Shown here: piece by piece, positions 1 to 12,010 of the stretch
Numbering within the stretch: position 1 is the stretch's first letter
How the letters are laid out: the number at the start of each line of letters is the position of its first letter
NCBI GenBank assembly: GCA_026874595.1
Contig: CM049308.1
Location: 50,412,624 to 50,476,623, forward strand
DNA: 64,000 nucleotides
DNA from: Sipunculus nudus
Taxonomy: Eukaryota > Annelida > Sipuncula > Golfingiida > Sipunculidae
Reading direction: 5' to 3'
Made by a program: the position numbers and the translations under genes
The notes under the pieces: model-generated
Told to the model about the DNA's origin: nothing
Databases searched by the model: none
Seen by the model: the letters and a program-made list of their open reading frames with translations, nothing else

Positions 1-921
1 TACCATATAGCTATTAGGTGATGCATGATAGAATATAACAGCGCAAAGGGGCTAAATTCTATATTTAGGGTTTCAGTGCTGTTAATGCAAATCATTTATT
101 GTTTAAGTGGAAAAACACGTATTCATAATTAGAGTTTACATGTTTCAAATGCAGGATAATGGTAAAGTAAGAAAATACCTAAATAGGGAACACTACCTTG
201 TTCTCGTGCGTCTCATGATTTTTATCGGGGTGGGATATTTACATGCATCTTATTATTATATGTCTACATATCCATGTTTCTCCTGCAAAACTGCTGTTAC
301 TGGAACGATATAATATATATATGATATTCAGCTACTTGAGAATACACTCGCACCGGACATGCATGTCACATCACACTGAAGTATAAATTATATAATTGTT
401 TCATCTTGTCATTAATTTAGTTCACGTTCAATAAACTTTAACACCCATTACATTGGTTAGAACCATACATTATTTACAAAAAAAATTGTAATTAACCGAA
501 ACAATTAATTAACCGAAATGATGTTTTCTGTAAAGGGGATGTCTTAATACTTTATCTTATGAATAAATGAGTAACTCTTGGCAGATAGTTATAGAACAGT
601 TAAGCTTAAAGATATTCATTTATGCATCATGCATGCAGATCAAACAATCAAAATGTTTTCCTGTCCGATTTTCAATGACGCCATCCTTTACCTCCTAAGA
701 TAATAGTTTAGGGGTAACTAAACTATACATTCGACAAAAACAAAAGCTAGTTTGGTTCATAAAATGACATAATATATACAAATTTCTTGGGGGGGGGGGG
801 ATATTATGGTCAACATTGGGGATGAAAGGGGGACAATGTTATTTTAGTATTAAAATTAAAATTTGACTCGCTGCTTATTCACCTTATAAGAGCATTTTAT
901 AAATAAATAAATAAGATGACT

Positions 922-923
<2 letters not shown>

Positions 924-982
<59 letters not shown>
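924..982. repeat. (TA)n microsatellite
   Basis: About 29 perfect TA dinucleotides. Similar tracts recur throughout the window, so length polymorphism is expected. The Tyr/Ile-rich open frame across it is an artefact of the repeat. Confidence 0.95.
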
Positions 983-983
<1 letters not shown>

Positions 984-1359
984 TCCATATGTGGACAGCA
1001 GCTGCTCGGATAATATAGGGAGCTTGAACTATACAGGAGATTGTAAAAAAGACCCGCATGTTGGATAACGATTTTCTAGTTGGACAAAAGAGAGATTAGA
1101 GCTGCATATGTTTAGAATCACATGTAAACATCATACAAACGGAAAATTTAGTTAAGCTGCACTACTTAGTTAAGCAAGCATCATCTAAAGGTATCATTCA
1201 TCAGCCACTTCAGCCGTTTAGTTGCCAGTTATTTTAATTTCATAGGTGTTACATCATTATTTCGTTATCTTATTGTCTTTTTTATTATAAAAAAAAATAC
1301 GACATAATACATGATATAGTATATACTTTTAGTTCAGTGTAAACTTCAATATCGATGGA

Positions 1360-1445
1360 TGAATGGGTTTGGCCCTTCGGCCGATGGGTTTGGCCTATAG
1401 CAGCATCGGCTAATGGTTCAGCCCATCGGCCGATGGGCGACCACT
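1360..1445. repeat. Palindrome-rich GGCCGATGGG element
   Basis: Several copies of GGCCGATGGG and its complement lie within about 80 bases, culminating in a perfect 18-base palindrome GCCCATCGGCCGATGGGC at 1421-1438. It could be a remnant of a small inverted-repeat transposon or a self-duplicating palindrome. There is no coding potential. Confidence 0.6.
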
Positions 1446-3425
1446 CTGTCGATCCACCGTTGGCGCAAACTCAGAAATCTAGAAATGTCACATAAATCAC
1501 ACCAATGTACCAAGAAAAAAAAAGGGAATAAAGGTGTCACTTAATTGAAGGCTAAAGCCGAGGAAAATGCCGTGGAATCAACATATATATGTGTATATAT
1601 TTGTAGATAACTAACAATTCTCAGGAACAATATTATAAAATTGGCATGAGAGTTTACCATTAAATTTGGTTAAAAATTAAGGATGCATGCAGATGATCGC
1701 CCAACACATGTGGCACAACGCTTTATATATTCATATAAATAATTCGTCATAGAGTGAGTTCATTGTGCTGGATGCAGTATTGTTAATCTGTTCCTCGAAC
1801 TCTCCCTCCCAGTTAATGGGGATGATGGCTGTTTAATATACATTGAATTCCTCATCACTTTCTGCCCGGTTTTCTCATTGTGTTGTTAATTTGGAGATTG
1901 AAATCGGGCCACTCGGAGTCCGGACTCTGCATTGTCCGTGAACGCGTACTGACGCACGGTAACAAGCAGACAAAAAGTCACATGCCAACCCTCTCTGGAC
2001 AGCATACATGGAGAGGAACTAATTATTTGCGGCCCTCGTTATCGCAGTGTTCTCATGCCATGGAAGGAAGTATAAAATGTCAATTATGAACCAAAATACA
2101 CCACAAAACCCACCAATTAAACCGGGACAAGAAGAGGATCCCATGACTGTCATTCTGCCGGTCCGTCAGCCCCGGCGTCTTCTGACATTTTTTACACTCC
2201 TGTTATATGACAATCGATGTGCCAACCCCTCTCCTGTTATGTTTATTTTTCAGTAACTTTGGAAAATTATATGAATTTCTTACCAATTAAATAGAATATT
2301 AATTGGGAGGAGGATCTTTTTAAGTGTACTCGTCATACTCTCGTGGGGGTTGTTGCACAACCCTATATATACATATAATATACTGAACACAGTTGTCAAC
2401 CATTGCTTATAATTTATATACGCAACGTATTGGCATGTGAGAAAGTTTACTCTAAAATAATTTTTTTTGCTATCCTTCTCTATATTAAAAGGATTTTTCA
2501 TTCGTATATAGCTTACATGAATAAATGCATGCATTATTAATAAATACATATATATTAAATTTAAACTTAATCGTTTTGAGTTTGTGCCGGTTCTTTTTAT
2601 ATTATTCGTAAAATGTTTTAATAAAAATATTATATGTCACTGGAAACCGGTAAACATGAGCTTGAAGACACAAAATAAAACTAAAACACATATTGCTTGC
2701 ACAGATAGGAGCCTATATGTCATGGTTATCTGAGCGTTATAAAACAGGCTGTTTGGGAGAGGCGACACTTAAACAGATAACCAGTGCAACAATAGATAAT
2801 AAAGCCGCATGTTTTATAGGGGTATATCTTATATATGGTTTAACTTTATTTATGCATAAATAGAGAAACAGTTAACTATCACTGCATGTATATACAAAAC
2901 ATAGGGTTGAGACAAGTCTATGCAAAGCTTGGCGATCAGCGACAGGGTCGGGCGGAAAGTTCCTGTTTGAGGACCAGTGGACACCGAAATGAGTAGCGAT
3001 TTGAAGGGCCTGTAAATATATGTAGCCCGGCGCTTCACTGACACGCCTGTCATTATACATGTTCGATCCCGGTGTGTCTATATGCGGGGAGTGCGTTGAC
3101 TCGAATTAGTCCGCTTTGGTCAAGGTTTGAGGTAAACATCACGGCTGTACCATCCATCACATGTCCATTTCCTGTCCCAGCCATTACTCAGGAATGTTTG
3201 ACAGTGACCAATGACACTCTGCCGTTCTTTATGAATGAATTTGTCACGTTGAAAGATGAAACTTTAATTGTTTTATCGTGATGGATGTTACTGTGTTCGG
3301 ATCCCCTAGCATCTGCGTCTTGTTTAAAATCTGTCAAGGCTCATCATAATGTTGAAACTATTGTATACAGCAAATGAATTGAACCAATGGGTTTTGTTTA
3401 ATATAAGCCATATGAAACACTCGTG

Positions 3426-3448
3426 CGTGTGTGTGTGTGTGTGTGTGT
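3426..3448. repeat. (GT)n microsatellite
   Basis: An imperfect GT run (starting GTGCGTGT) of about 11 units, inside the presumed intron. Confidence 0.9.
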
Positions 3449-4077
3449 ACATGCAGTAGACGGGACCTCAGCCATGTTTATACATGCCACTCAAATCAAA
3501 TCATCTTAAACTCCGTTTACAAGTTTACAATTCAAGGAAGTTATACATGCGTTGATAACATGCAAAATTTGCAGAATGCAAGAACGATTCAGCGACACTT
3601 CACTTGCTTATATACAAACTGACAGTTTATTCATCCTATAGTTAAACAGTGCTGATCTGCAAAGTTAATTATACGCCAAGACAACTGCCGCTTTAAATGA
3701 ACAAAACTACGGGAAAAGGGAACCTAGAATTCTGGTTGTTCAGAATTTCGGCTCAAATTCACATAAGTTGCCATTCAGTTCCAGTTCCGTTCATTTTTAT
3801 TTGTGAATCAGTTCAATTCAATTATTACGATTTTCCCTTTCCCTTCCGTGCCAATTAACTGCTAATACAGTTAATCATATAAATATTGAAATTCACACAA
3901 TTTTCACATATTAGAGTTACCTATATTATTGTGCAATCCATGTTAATCATATAAAGTTGAAAACATTTTTTTTACATCGAAAGGTTAATAATGGAACATG
4001 AAATATACATACATATATGCTAATGGAACACTGATCATATCACAAATACAATTTGTTTGCAATTTATTGTCCTGTTA

Positions 4078-4135
4078 AACTGTTATATTCAGACTTGAAG
4101 AAGACCAACTGTTATATTCAGACTTGAAGAAGACC
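4078..4135 (+). repeat. 29-bp tandem duplication next to a splice acceptor
   Basis: The 29-base unit beginning AACTGTTATATTCAGACTTG occurs twice head to tail with no visible mismatch, ending about 26 bases before the AG at 4162-4163. It lies where the branch point of the last intron would be expected, so the duplication may have doubled a branch-site region. Perfect identity points to a recent event or an assembly effect. Confidence 0.85.
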
Positions 4136-4163
4136 AACTAACACATTTATTCTTATTTTTCAG

Positions 4164-4446
4164 TGGTGACGCAATGATGCACGACGGGATGACAGCACCG
4201 GGCCACCCTCACCATCCCCACATGAATGGACACACCCCTGTTCCCATGGCACCAGCTCCGCAGACGATGCATTTTCCGCCAGCCGACATGGACCTCAGAA
4301 ACCGCTACAATATCAACCCTAAAATGATGGACGATATGCAGGCTAACATGTCTTTAAACCTGATAAAAAATGACAATATGGCGCCCTACTTCTTGTCACA
4401 TGGACCCTCCTTAGATATGCAGCATCCGATAACCACAATGTCGTGA
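4164..4446 (+). CDS. Terminal coding exon, Met/His/Pro-rich C-terminus of a probable transcription factor
   Basis: A polypyrimidine stretch followed by CAG (4161-4163) precedes an open frame whose first base completes a codon from the previous exon. It reads GDAMMHDGMTAPGHPHHPHM... and ends in ...QHPITTMS with TGA at 4444-4446, giving 93 complete codons. The peptide is rich in Met, His, Pro and Asn, with no cysteine and no hydrophobic segment: a disordered tail like the trans-activation tails of homeodomain, POU or TALE-class factors. No DNA-binding domain is in the window, so the family is not identified. Base composition is clearly higher in GC than the flanks, and codon use looks coding. 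An AATAAA lies at 4484-4489, which would give a very short 3'UTR; a longer UTR is also possible. A developmental regulator would fit the gene desert that follows. Confidence 0.65.
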
Positions 4447-4483
4447 CAGTGATGCTAGAAGGCCCCGCCATAATATTGCCCAA

Positions 4484-4489
4484 AATAAA
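4484..4489 (+). promoter_or_regulatory. Candidate polyadenylation signal AATAAA
   Basis: An AATAAA hexamer 38 bases after the TGA of the terminal exon. The surrounding DNA returns to AT-rich composition, where chance AATAAA is common, so use of this site is uncertain. Confidence 0.3.
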
Positions 4490-6575
4490 CTCCGCTCATG
4501 ACTCTCAACTTGCACTTATCTACGTTTGATAAAATCGTGTTCGTCCTTTAACGGTATGAAGGTAAGATAATCTGATTTTTATACCTTATAGATTTTCTTG
4601 GATTTCTTATATGGCTGACGTGACAGGCTTTTAACGAGGAACCGTGAGCAGTGCTTACTCCCATACATGCTGCGTATACCATTCAGGAGTCACGTGACAG
4701 GTTATAGGATCTCGGTCTCGCTCTAATTCTACACGACCCAAGAATTAATCATGGAAAATTGGAAAATATTCAGGAGTGGTTTAAAACATTAAACATATTG
4801 CTACAGACTGCTACATATTTTACAGCATAGCCCCATTTCAATCAATGGCTAAATATAACAAGACATACCTCAGTCCCTGCATGACCTTCGGGGTATATAA
4901 TTATATTAAAACACCATCCTGCAAAACCACAATTCCTCGGCTCACAGTCATTAACACACAGGTTATGTCATGCATAAGGTTAAATAATACACTGCATGTA
5001 ATGTATATGGGTAGGTAATCTTGATGGTCCATTTGTTAAATCACTTTAATTGAGGTATAAATACAGTCCCTTCAATAACCTTCATATGGAGATTTATATC
5101 AAATAGTCAGGGGGCTTATACAGACTTTCTCTGTCCTATACACTGCCACCCTGCCAGCGCTATAAATAGCTTTTATATCATTGGATCCTTGAAGAGTCTT
5201 TATGCAGTGGACAGGAACGACTCATCTGCAGACAAGTTTTGCTGATATCATTTGTTTATTTAAATATAACATGTTCTAGTCAGTAGTTTTACGGTACAAC
5301 ATTTTTGTACATTTTTATCGTTTATGTTTATAAATGACTGTAGATGTACAATTTTCTGTACATTTAGTGCGGACATTGAGTGTTATTTTTGTAATATAAT
5401 GAAAACTATTTTGTATATGTAATCAGGACAATGGCAAGGAGTTGAATCGCTGGAACAGTATTACAATTCTGTGGCAGTAAACATTACAGCTATACCAAAG
5501 CAAATTTTTTTAATATCAGAATTCCGCTACTGCAGTAATTGTTAATATTGTCTTTGACACGCTTATTGCCTGTTATATGTCCGCCTGAATATTGTTTGCA
5601 ATCCTGTCAAACTGCATGTTATATAAACGACAGTGAACATGCACATCCAGGCAAGAATTGTTAATATTGCCATTTAAATTTTGTTGCTAGGTTTTAGCTG
5701 GACATGGGACCATTTGTAATATTAAATGTATCTTGTATAGGGAAGTGTCATTTACTGTTGTATCTGGGTGTTCCCTGTGAAGATTTTCTGGTGCTATAGG
5801 GCACACAATATGCCGAGGGGATTCGGGAGGTTATTAGGTGTGCTCGGGTGTACAAAGTCTGTTTGAATACCAGGCTTCTATACTGGAATTTCTATACTTG
5901 GCGTTATTATACCAGCGTGTTTGTTAACCATTGCGAGTGTGAATTTCAAAGACTTCAGTTGTGTGCTCACCCGTGGTAATAATAAAACATATATACATCT
6001 AGCGGATTTTGTTTCACTTAATCTACCTGGCCAGTTTGTCAACGCAAAAAGCACAAGTTGCGCATGGCCGCGAGCGACAATAGACTGAAAGACAAGACAT
6101 CGTGGCGGCGGCCCAGTACGAGGGAGCCTATGGCTGGTAAGCATCCGCCTTTCACACCGGACCTATTTTAATGCACTAAAAAGTCAGATGTCATTGGAGG
6201 TAAACAAAAGCCCCTATTCTTCCAGGCTCCTATTTCCCAGGCAGGGCTCTTTGTTGTAAGAACCCACCCAATACAGCTTCTCCGCCTGTGTGGTTTACCG
6301 TATAAGAATAACTTCGATTAAACAAGCCCCGCTGGCGTTACTTATAGTGGCCGCAAAAAAGGAGAGAATCTGGATCAGTGGAGTATCCTGCATGCATGCA
6401 GCAGACCAATGGTTCGATCGGCCCAATTTATTCACGGCGACAGGCAATTGATCATCGGGATATGCTCTTCGAATCATGTGTGTGCGTGCGTGTGTGTGTG
6501 TACGTGCAGGAGAGCACAGTAATGGAAAACTTGTTTTTCATGGATCTTAATGCGATGGAACCTCTTTCTCTTTCC

Positions 6576-6671
<96 letters not shown>

Positions 6672-7420
6672 ACAAGCTTTCTAATTTAACCCTACAGGAA
6701 TATCACACTTTGTGTATATGCTGAACAGCTTAGGAACACTTCAAAACGGAATACTTTCAGTATATGCATCCTTGAATACAATATCACATTAGAGCACATT
6801 ATATGGTGTATAGTCCTTTTTAGAAGTGATCGATAAAAGTTAATTAATCATTGGCATAAAAGTGTTTTTTTTCTGTCTGTGACTACAACAAAGCTTTAAT
6901 TATGCACACATTGCACACATCCAGAATAACCAATGCACATTATCGTATACAACTGCACGAATACAGGTCAACTGCATGTTAAAATATACGCTGAAAGTTT
7001 GTCATTACTAGAAGCGCTGACAATTTATACATGGGATGATTAGACATAGTTCAAAAAGTAATAAAGCATTATCGTCATGTTTTGTATTTATTGAAAAACA
7101 AAGGTCTATTACATTTTCATCTAAAACAGAAAAAGAAACAAGTTCACAAAGTTTTTTAAATTTATATCATTTAATATTCTAAATGCCACGTAGGCTTTTT
7201 TATCATGAATAAATAAAAAAATAATAATTATTAAGTATTTTATAATAAACTGTCATTTAAATTAGTTGCATATAAAAATAAATGGTTAAAAGTTATGAAT
7301 ATATATATTTGGCTATCACTGCATGAAGTTGAATATAGAATGAAGGTACGAACACGTGCAACATGAATCCAACCTGTTAAATACGATCAATATATTTGTG
7401 CACATATATGTACATGGATC
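4490..7420. other. Non-coding: possible 3'UTR, then intergenic DNA
   Basis: The DNA downstream of the terminal exon has no convincing exons or recognised elements up to the compound microsatellite at 6579-6664. A GC-richer stretch at about 5990-6140 carries an 88-codon minus-strand opening with no family resemblance. The first 1 kb may be a long 3'UTR. Confidence 0.4.
6579..6664. repeat. Compound (TC)n(TA)n microsatellite
   Basis: About 20 TC units run directly into about 23 TA units. Long Ser/Leu and Arg/Glu open frames over it on both strands are repeat artefacts, not genes. Confidence 0.95.
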
Positions 7421-7429
7421 GACATGACA

Positions 7430-7680
7430 CTGAGTTTGGGCTGTGTAAAACTCGTACGAGATAATTGGCTGCGTCACTTCATTAGACTCAGACAATTGCG
7501 CCTTCTGGTGGGAGGAGCCGATCACAGCAGGACCGCACTGACGGGACACGTCACCAATCGTTGAATGACGTAACTTCCCGCAAGGTGACGGTTTAGCAGA
7601 CGCAGGCACAACAGAGCCAATATTGCCGTCACCTGCCTGGCAGTGGGGGTGACGGACAACCTAAAGCATCCTCCTTTTAG
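7430..7680. promoter_or_regulatory. GC-richer non-repetitive island, candidate enhancer
   Basis: A compact block of non-repetitive DNA, clearly richer in GC and CpG than its surroundings. It holds repeated TGACGTA/GTCACC-type motifs (for example TGACGTAAC near 7565 and GTCACCTGCC near 7628) that resemble CRE and E-box half sites. The 97-codon minus-strand opening ends without splice borders and resembles no family. The regulatory role is inferred from composition and from position beside a probable regulator gene. Confidence 0.25.
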
Positions 7681-8149
7681 GTACACTTATTTCGAAACAA
7701 GGGGCTTGGTTCGCTAACACGCCTTTTTTCCTGGCACTGCATCTGTCATTTGTCACAAGTCAATATTTTATAATTAGCGTTAGTTAGGCGTACATTATGA
7801 TGGGCAATGGCCTAAAGGGTTTAGTGTTATAGTCTGTGGGGCATGCACCCACTAAAGTTTCTTTAAAAAAAAAGAGAAGAAAACTAAGCTTCAATGGAGG
7901 AATGGGACAAAGGACAAATTAACCGGAATGAAACCAAACAATACCTTGAAAATATTTAAAGGGTATAATCAGAAGCAATATTATGCCTATTCTTTCACAT
8001 TATATGTTCAGTTTTGCTTTATACAAAAGTTTCCGTGCAAAACCATCCCAGCACACAGTCGCAGTGCCTTGCATACGGCTGTTTAATACCTTGTTATGGC
8101 TCTGCGTGTTGGTATATAAACAGTCCATTTGTGGTTGTTTACCATAACA

Positions 8150-8290
8150 AGGTCGCGTTTTTCAACCGATTTTAAGCTGCAACACGCGATGTTTCAGCCA
8201 GCGGGAACATGTATTACATTTTTTTGGGCCAAGTCACTCAGGGCATCTCCTGATTGACACGTGTGATCGCGCCCGGTCCACTTTTTTTAC
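8150..8290. promoter_or_regulatory. Candidate regulatory island with TGATTGAC motif
   Basis: A GC-richer block containing TGATTGACACGTG (8251-8263), a PBX-type TGATTGAC joined to a CACGTG E-box. The 13-mer CTCCTGATTGACA found here recurs at 33765. The function is inferred. Confidence 0.25.
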
Positions 8291-10239
8291 ACTCTATTTT
8301 AGGAGTAAGCAAACGGCTTAAGGGCAATATTTTGGCAGGTACAATGTGTACACAACTATTTTAAGGGAAGAAGCTATTTTTCGTGATAATTCAACATGCT
8401 TTAAAAATGATTAGGCCCCTTTAAGTAATTGAATATATATGACCTTTATAACTAAAGGTAATCCCTTGGAGCTCTTATAAAAATGGCAGAAAACGTAGAT
8501 ATCACCGCACACCGGCTGCTTGGTTTTTGTTGATATCAATCGATTTATAATGTGGGGGAGGGGGCGCTTAAATAATCAAAACAAATTCAGCAAGGGCATC
8601 TGACAGCAAATCAGATAAGCCAGAGCTTTGTAAATGGCGTTTTGCAATAAGTGACTTTTCTACCTCCGCATATATGCAACCTACCCCACCTTAGGTTACA
8701 TGTTTTCCCGTTTGTCAACATTGCTGTGTTTACAAACATGTTGTTGATGAACAAGTTCATACATCCTTCATGGAGGCGTTATAAGAAATTTTAACAACCA
8801 GTTAACCCTTAGATCATTAATATTTACACAGAGGAAGTCAGAAATCACATAAATTCTTTTTCAAAAGATAGGTGAATTGGCACCTTTATCATCGATATAT
8901 GAGAAAGGTATATTTCCTAACACCTCAACCTTATTGATGAAGGTCAAGGCTACTGGTCACATACTCCGACATCTACATTTGACAGCTTTGATAAGTTGTT
9001 TATAGTGTCATAAATACTCCAAAAATATTAACCATCAAAGTGAGGATGCCCAACCCGTGACAGACGCCATCTTATATACCTGGCCCCAAGAATAAGAAGA
9101 ACTAGAAGGTTACAAAATATAAATGTTGGGTTTTGTTATAGAGTTTTACATCTCATATTAGGCCTTTGGTCCCTCATCAGCTGTGTCCCTCAAACTGGGA
9201 TTATTTTAGGATTTATATTTCTAGAGCATCGACTGTAGAACAGACTAGTACGTAACCAGGTATGCAGTTATAAGATTTTTCATGTGCGTATTTTACCATG
9301 ATCTTCATTGACATATAGTGTATCTTTCTTTAAGTTCAGAGACAGTTTGATAAAAGTAAAAAGGGTAATGACGACGTCATATCCAGAAGAAGGAACAGTT
9401 AAGAAGTAAACTGCCGGATATTTAAACATGAGTTAGAAATCAAGAGAAACAAAAATACTGATTCAGTGACACCCTGCATGTAGCCATCGTGTCGCTGTTC
9501 ATTCCATATTTTTCATAACAATTCTTACTGAAAAATGTGTTGATTTTTTGGTTAAATTCCGTCTCACTGTATGTTAAGTGGGAAAGTATCATTGGAAAAG
9601 GTGTATGCCTACCTTGATTTGCTAAAAAAACATACATGTATAATGCTTTAAACCTTTTTTGTCTGTAGAATTGAAACTATTGAACCAAGAGTCATTTTCA
9701 TATTATCATTTTAACAGATTTCGGCACTGCTTCGCTGTGAACATGTTAATTCTACAATAAAAAACTACTTATCAGGTATACATTTATTTATCATTTATGT
9801 TCCACTAAAATATTTTATAAATTAAAAGCAAATACTGTACACCAAGCAGTTAGAAGATGGCAGTTCTATGGATATATGTAATTAGATTTTTGACAAAATC
9901 GTCTAGATATTCTTGACAAAATATTTCTCACGTATACCTATAGTGGTTCGATAAAGGTATAACGCTTTTGGGTATATACACGTATATACATGCAGAATAT
10001 ATAACTGGTCTATAGTTTACTATTGGAACTGTATTTTGATACTTTAGCAATACGTATCAGTATAAATCCCGAGAATATGTGGGCATATTGGGACTGAAAT
10101 GTTATATGACCGATTTAACAGTGAAGCGAAACTTCTTTAAATGTTTTCCTGTACAAACATATGTATACGTATAAACCCGTATATCTAGACATGCATGCAC
10201 AAAAGTAAAATAATCAAAGATGCACGTCACACATCTATG

Positions 10240-10278
<39 letters not shown>

Positions 10279-10340
10279 GAGAGAGATGGCCACAACCCCA
10301 TGCAGTCTCAGTTGTTTGTGAGCGTCATCTACTTTGTCAT
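8291..10340. other. Gene-free AT-rich stretch
   Basis: I see no exon, RNA gene or clear repeat here, apart from a GT/GA simple repeat at about 10241-10280. The short open frames lack start context, splice borders or family resemblance. Confidence 0.5.
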
Positions 10341-10349
10341 CCCATCAAC

Positions 10350-10680
10350 AATTTGTCTTTGATACAGCGGCTTTTCCTGATGTAGGCTATACAGGTAGCC
10401 TCGGGTATACAGAGCGCTCACCTGTATGGGAGTTCAATATTGAAGTACATCTTTATGGGACCGCGTGCCTCGGGGTGAACGTGGTCCGGACAAGGAAGCA
10501 TTGTAGAGATTAATTAAGAGACAGGCGTGCTAGGAGACCTAATTATACCCCTCTGGTTTGCCTGAGGTGTAGCGCTCACCTGAAGGTAACCCCACGTGTG
10601 AGAACCAAGTGTTCAATTGACGGGTTCATCATGCCTGAAAGCTACACAACAGCGCAACCTGACCCCTGGCTTATCCACAA
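10350..10680. promoter_or_regulatory. GC-richer island, candidate regulatory element
   Basis: A non-repetitive block of mixed composition with several CTCACCTG / GCTCACCTGAAGGT E-box-like motifs (near 10418 and 10575) and no long open frame. It stands out from the flanking microsatellite-rich DNA. A conserved enhancer is one possibility; there is no direct evidence. Confidence 0.25.
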
Positions 10681-10907
10681 ATAACGGTAAATACGAATAT
10701 AAAACTTAAATCCTATGTATGAAGGTTTGCAGCTGTTGGCACACGTTTGACTGACCATACACATCAATGCATACAGGATGAAAAGGCATTACACGGCGAG
10801 TATACTATATGTACTATATGTACTATATGTACTGTATATATATATATATTATACTATAAGAATTTCCAAATAACACTCACCACAACAAAGTTATTATGGA
10901 ATGGAGA

Positions 10908-10916
<9 letters not shown>

Positions 10917-10953
<37 letters not shown>

Positions 10954-10965
10954 TATATATATATG
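10917..10965. repeat. (TA)n microsatellite
   Basis: A near-perfect TA tract, preceded by a short ACTATATGT tandem (10803-10832, three copies of a 10-base unit). Confidence 0.9.
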
Positions 10966-11099
10966 ATGGGCTGTGCTTATCAAACGATCCGAGGCCTACA
11001 GTCGTAACTGTAAATGCAACTTTTCAACAATTTCATAACATTAATTTTTAATGGATAAATTATTGGCAAAAGTTTCTCAATGTAGGACAAAGTGAAATC

Positions 11100-11395
11100 A
11101 TTAATAAACCAATAACCGATATCGGTTATTGGGTTTAATCCATCTCGGTTTTCCATGCCTGATTCCTATAGACATGCATTTGTTGATCGGTTTTTGGGCC
11201 TGACCTTTCTCAAGATGGGTCTGAACAAATAACCGACATATACAAATATTAAGTAACATAGGGAAATGGGCTTGTTCCAAGTTGACATTGTTGATGGGTT
11301 ATTGTGCCTGACCCATCTTAAGATTTGCGGCTTAATTTCTGATGTCGGTTATTGAGTCAAACCCATCTCAAGATGGGTCAGACCCAATGATATTG
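11100..11395. repeat. Inverted-repeat-rich element with AACCGAYATCGGTTATT palindromes
   Basis: A perfect palindrome of 24 bases (11109-11132, core AATAACCGATATCGGTTATT) is followed by repeated short modules GGTTATTG, CTGACCCATCT and AAGATGGGTC in both orientations, including CCCATCTCAAGATGGG near 11372. It has no coding potential. The repeated use of one palindromic core suggests a degenerate palindromic MITE or a locally amplified palindrome. Confidence 0.55.
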
Positions 11396-11459
11396 ATAAT
11401 ATTTTAGTTATATTTGTTATCTAAAAAATAAAAACATACATCAATTTAAATTGATTTAA

Positions 11460-11462
<3 letters not shown>

Positions 11463-11498
<36 letters not shown>
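11463..11498. repeat. (TA)n microsatellite
   Basis: A TA tract of about 18 units embedded in AT-only DNA. Confidence 0.9.
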
Positions 11499-11501
<3 letters not shown>

Positions 11502-11574
11502 TACTTAAAATGTTATATTATAACCTTAATACATTGACTTTAACATTTTATAATAAATAAAAGCTGCTTTATAA

Positions 11575-12010
11575 GGAGGACACCAGTACCCCTCCCTCCC
11601 GACACCTTTATTACACTTGGTTGAGAGGGGATGTTTAACCCTGACATAGGTTCGTCACCTCGGCGTCAACATTGGACAATTTTACCAATTATATCTGCCC
11701 GTGGCTGACCCTTTGAAGAAGACATGTCATGTAACAGACAGGTGTGCCGCGGGCCAACTTCACCACTTCACAGACAATTTGTCCCATCATCAAACATTTT
11801 GTGGCAGATAATTTGTGTGACACCTAGGGCAGATCAAATTAGACGTTGCATGTGGTGGTCTTACCTGACTGTCCCCCGGCTCATATCCGAGAAAACACTT
11901 CCTTCGCTCGCTGTCGGCATTTTCCGTGATTCTCCCGATGTGCGTACCGGAAATACGACGGAATTATCCAGATTAAAGCTGCAGACAGAAACTAGACGGT
12001 AATACTGATC
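11575..12010. promoter_or_regulatory. Long GC-richer island, candidate regulatory element
   Basis: About 430 bases of complex, non-repetitive DNA with a 92-codon plus-strand opening (11724-12002) whose residue order resembles no family and which lacks splice borders. In a desert flanking a probable developmental regulator, the most economical reading is a conserved non-coding element. A cross-species comparison is needed to support that. Confidence 0.25.

Larger units (their letters stand above)
1..4163 (+). other. Probable last intron of the transcription-factor-like gene; no exon recognised
   Basis: AT-rich DNA lying upstream of the acceptor used by the exon at 4164. It contains a (TA)n tract, a poly-G run near 790, a (GT)n tract at 3426-3448 and GC-richer stretches at about 1880-2250 and 2890-3070. 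Short open frames in those stretches show no family resemblance and no convincing splice borders. Assignment as intron is inferred only from the downstream acceptor; the 5' part could equally be intergenic. Confidence 0.4.

Noticed and set aside
856-1059. Minus-strand open frame with a long Tyr-Ile run
   Set aside because: Entirely due to a (TA)n microsatellite; the same holds for the openings at 6378-6689, 37924-38283 and the N-terminal part of the frame at 51400-51948.
5878-6144. 88-codon minus-strand frame
   Set aside because: No start or splice context and no recognisable motifs; GC-richer chance opening.
11724-12002. 92-codon plus-strand frame as a gene
   Set aside because: No splice borders, no family resemblance, random-looking residue use; kept only as a GC-richer island.
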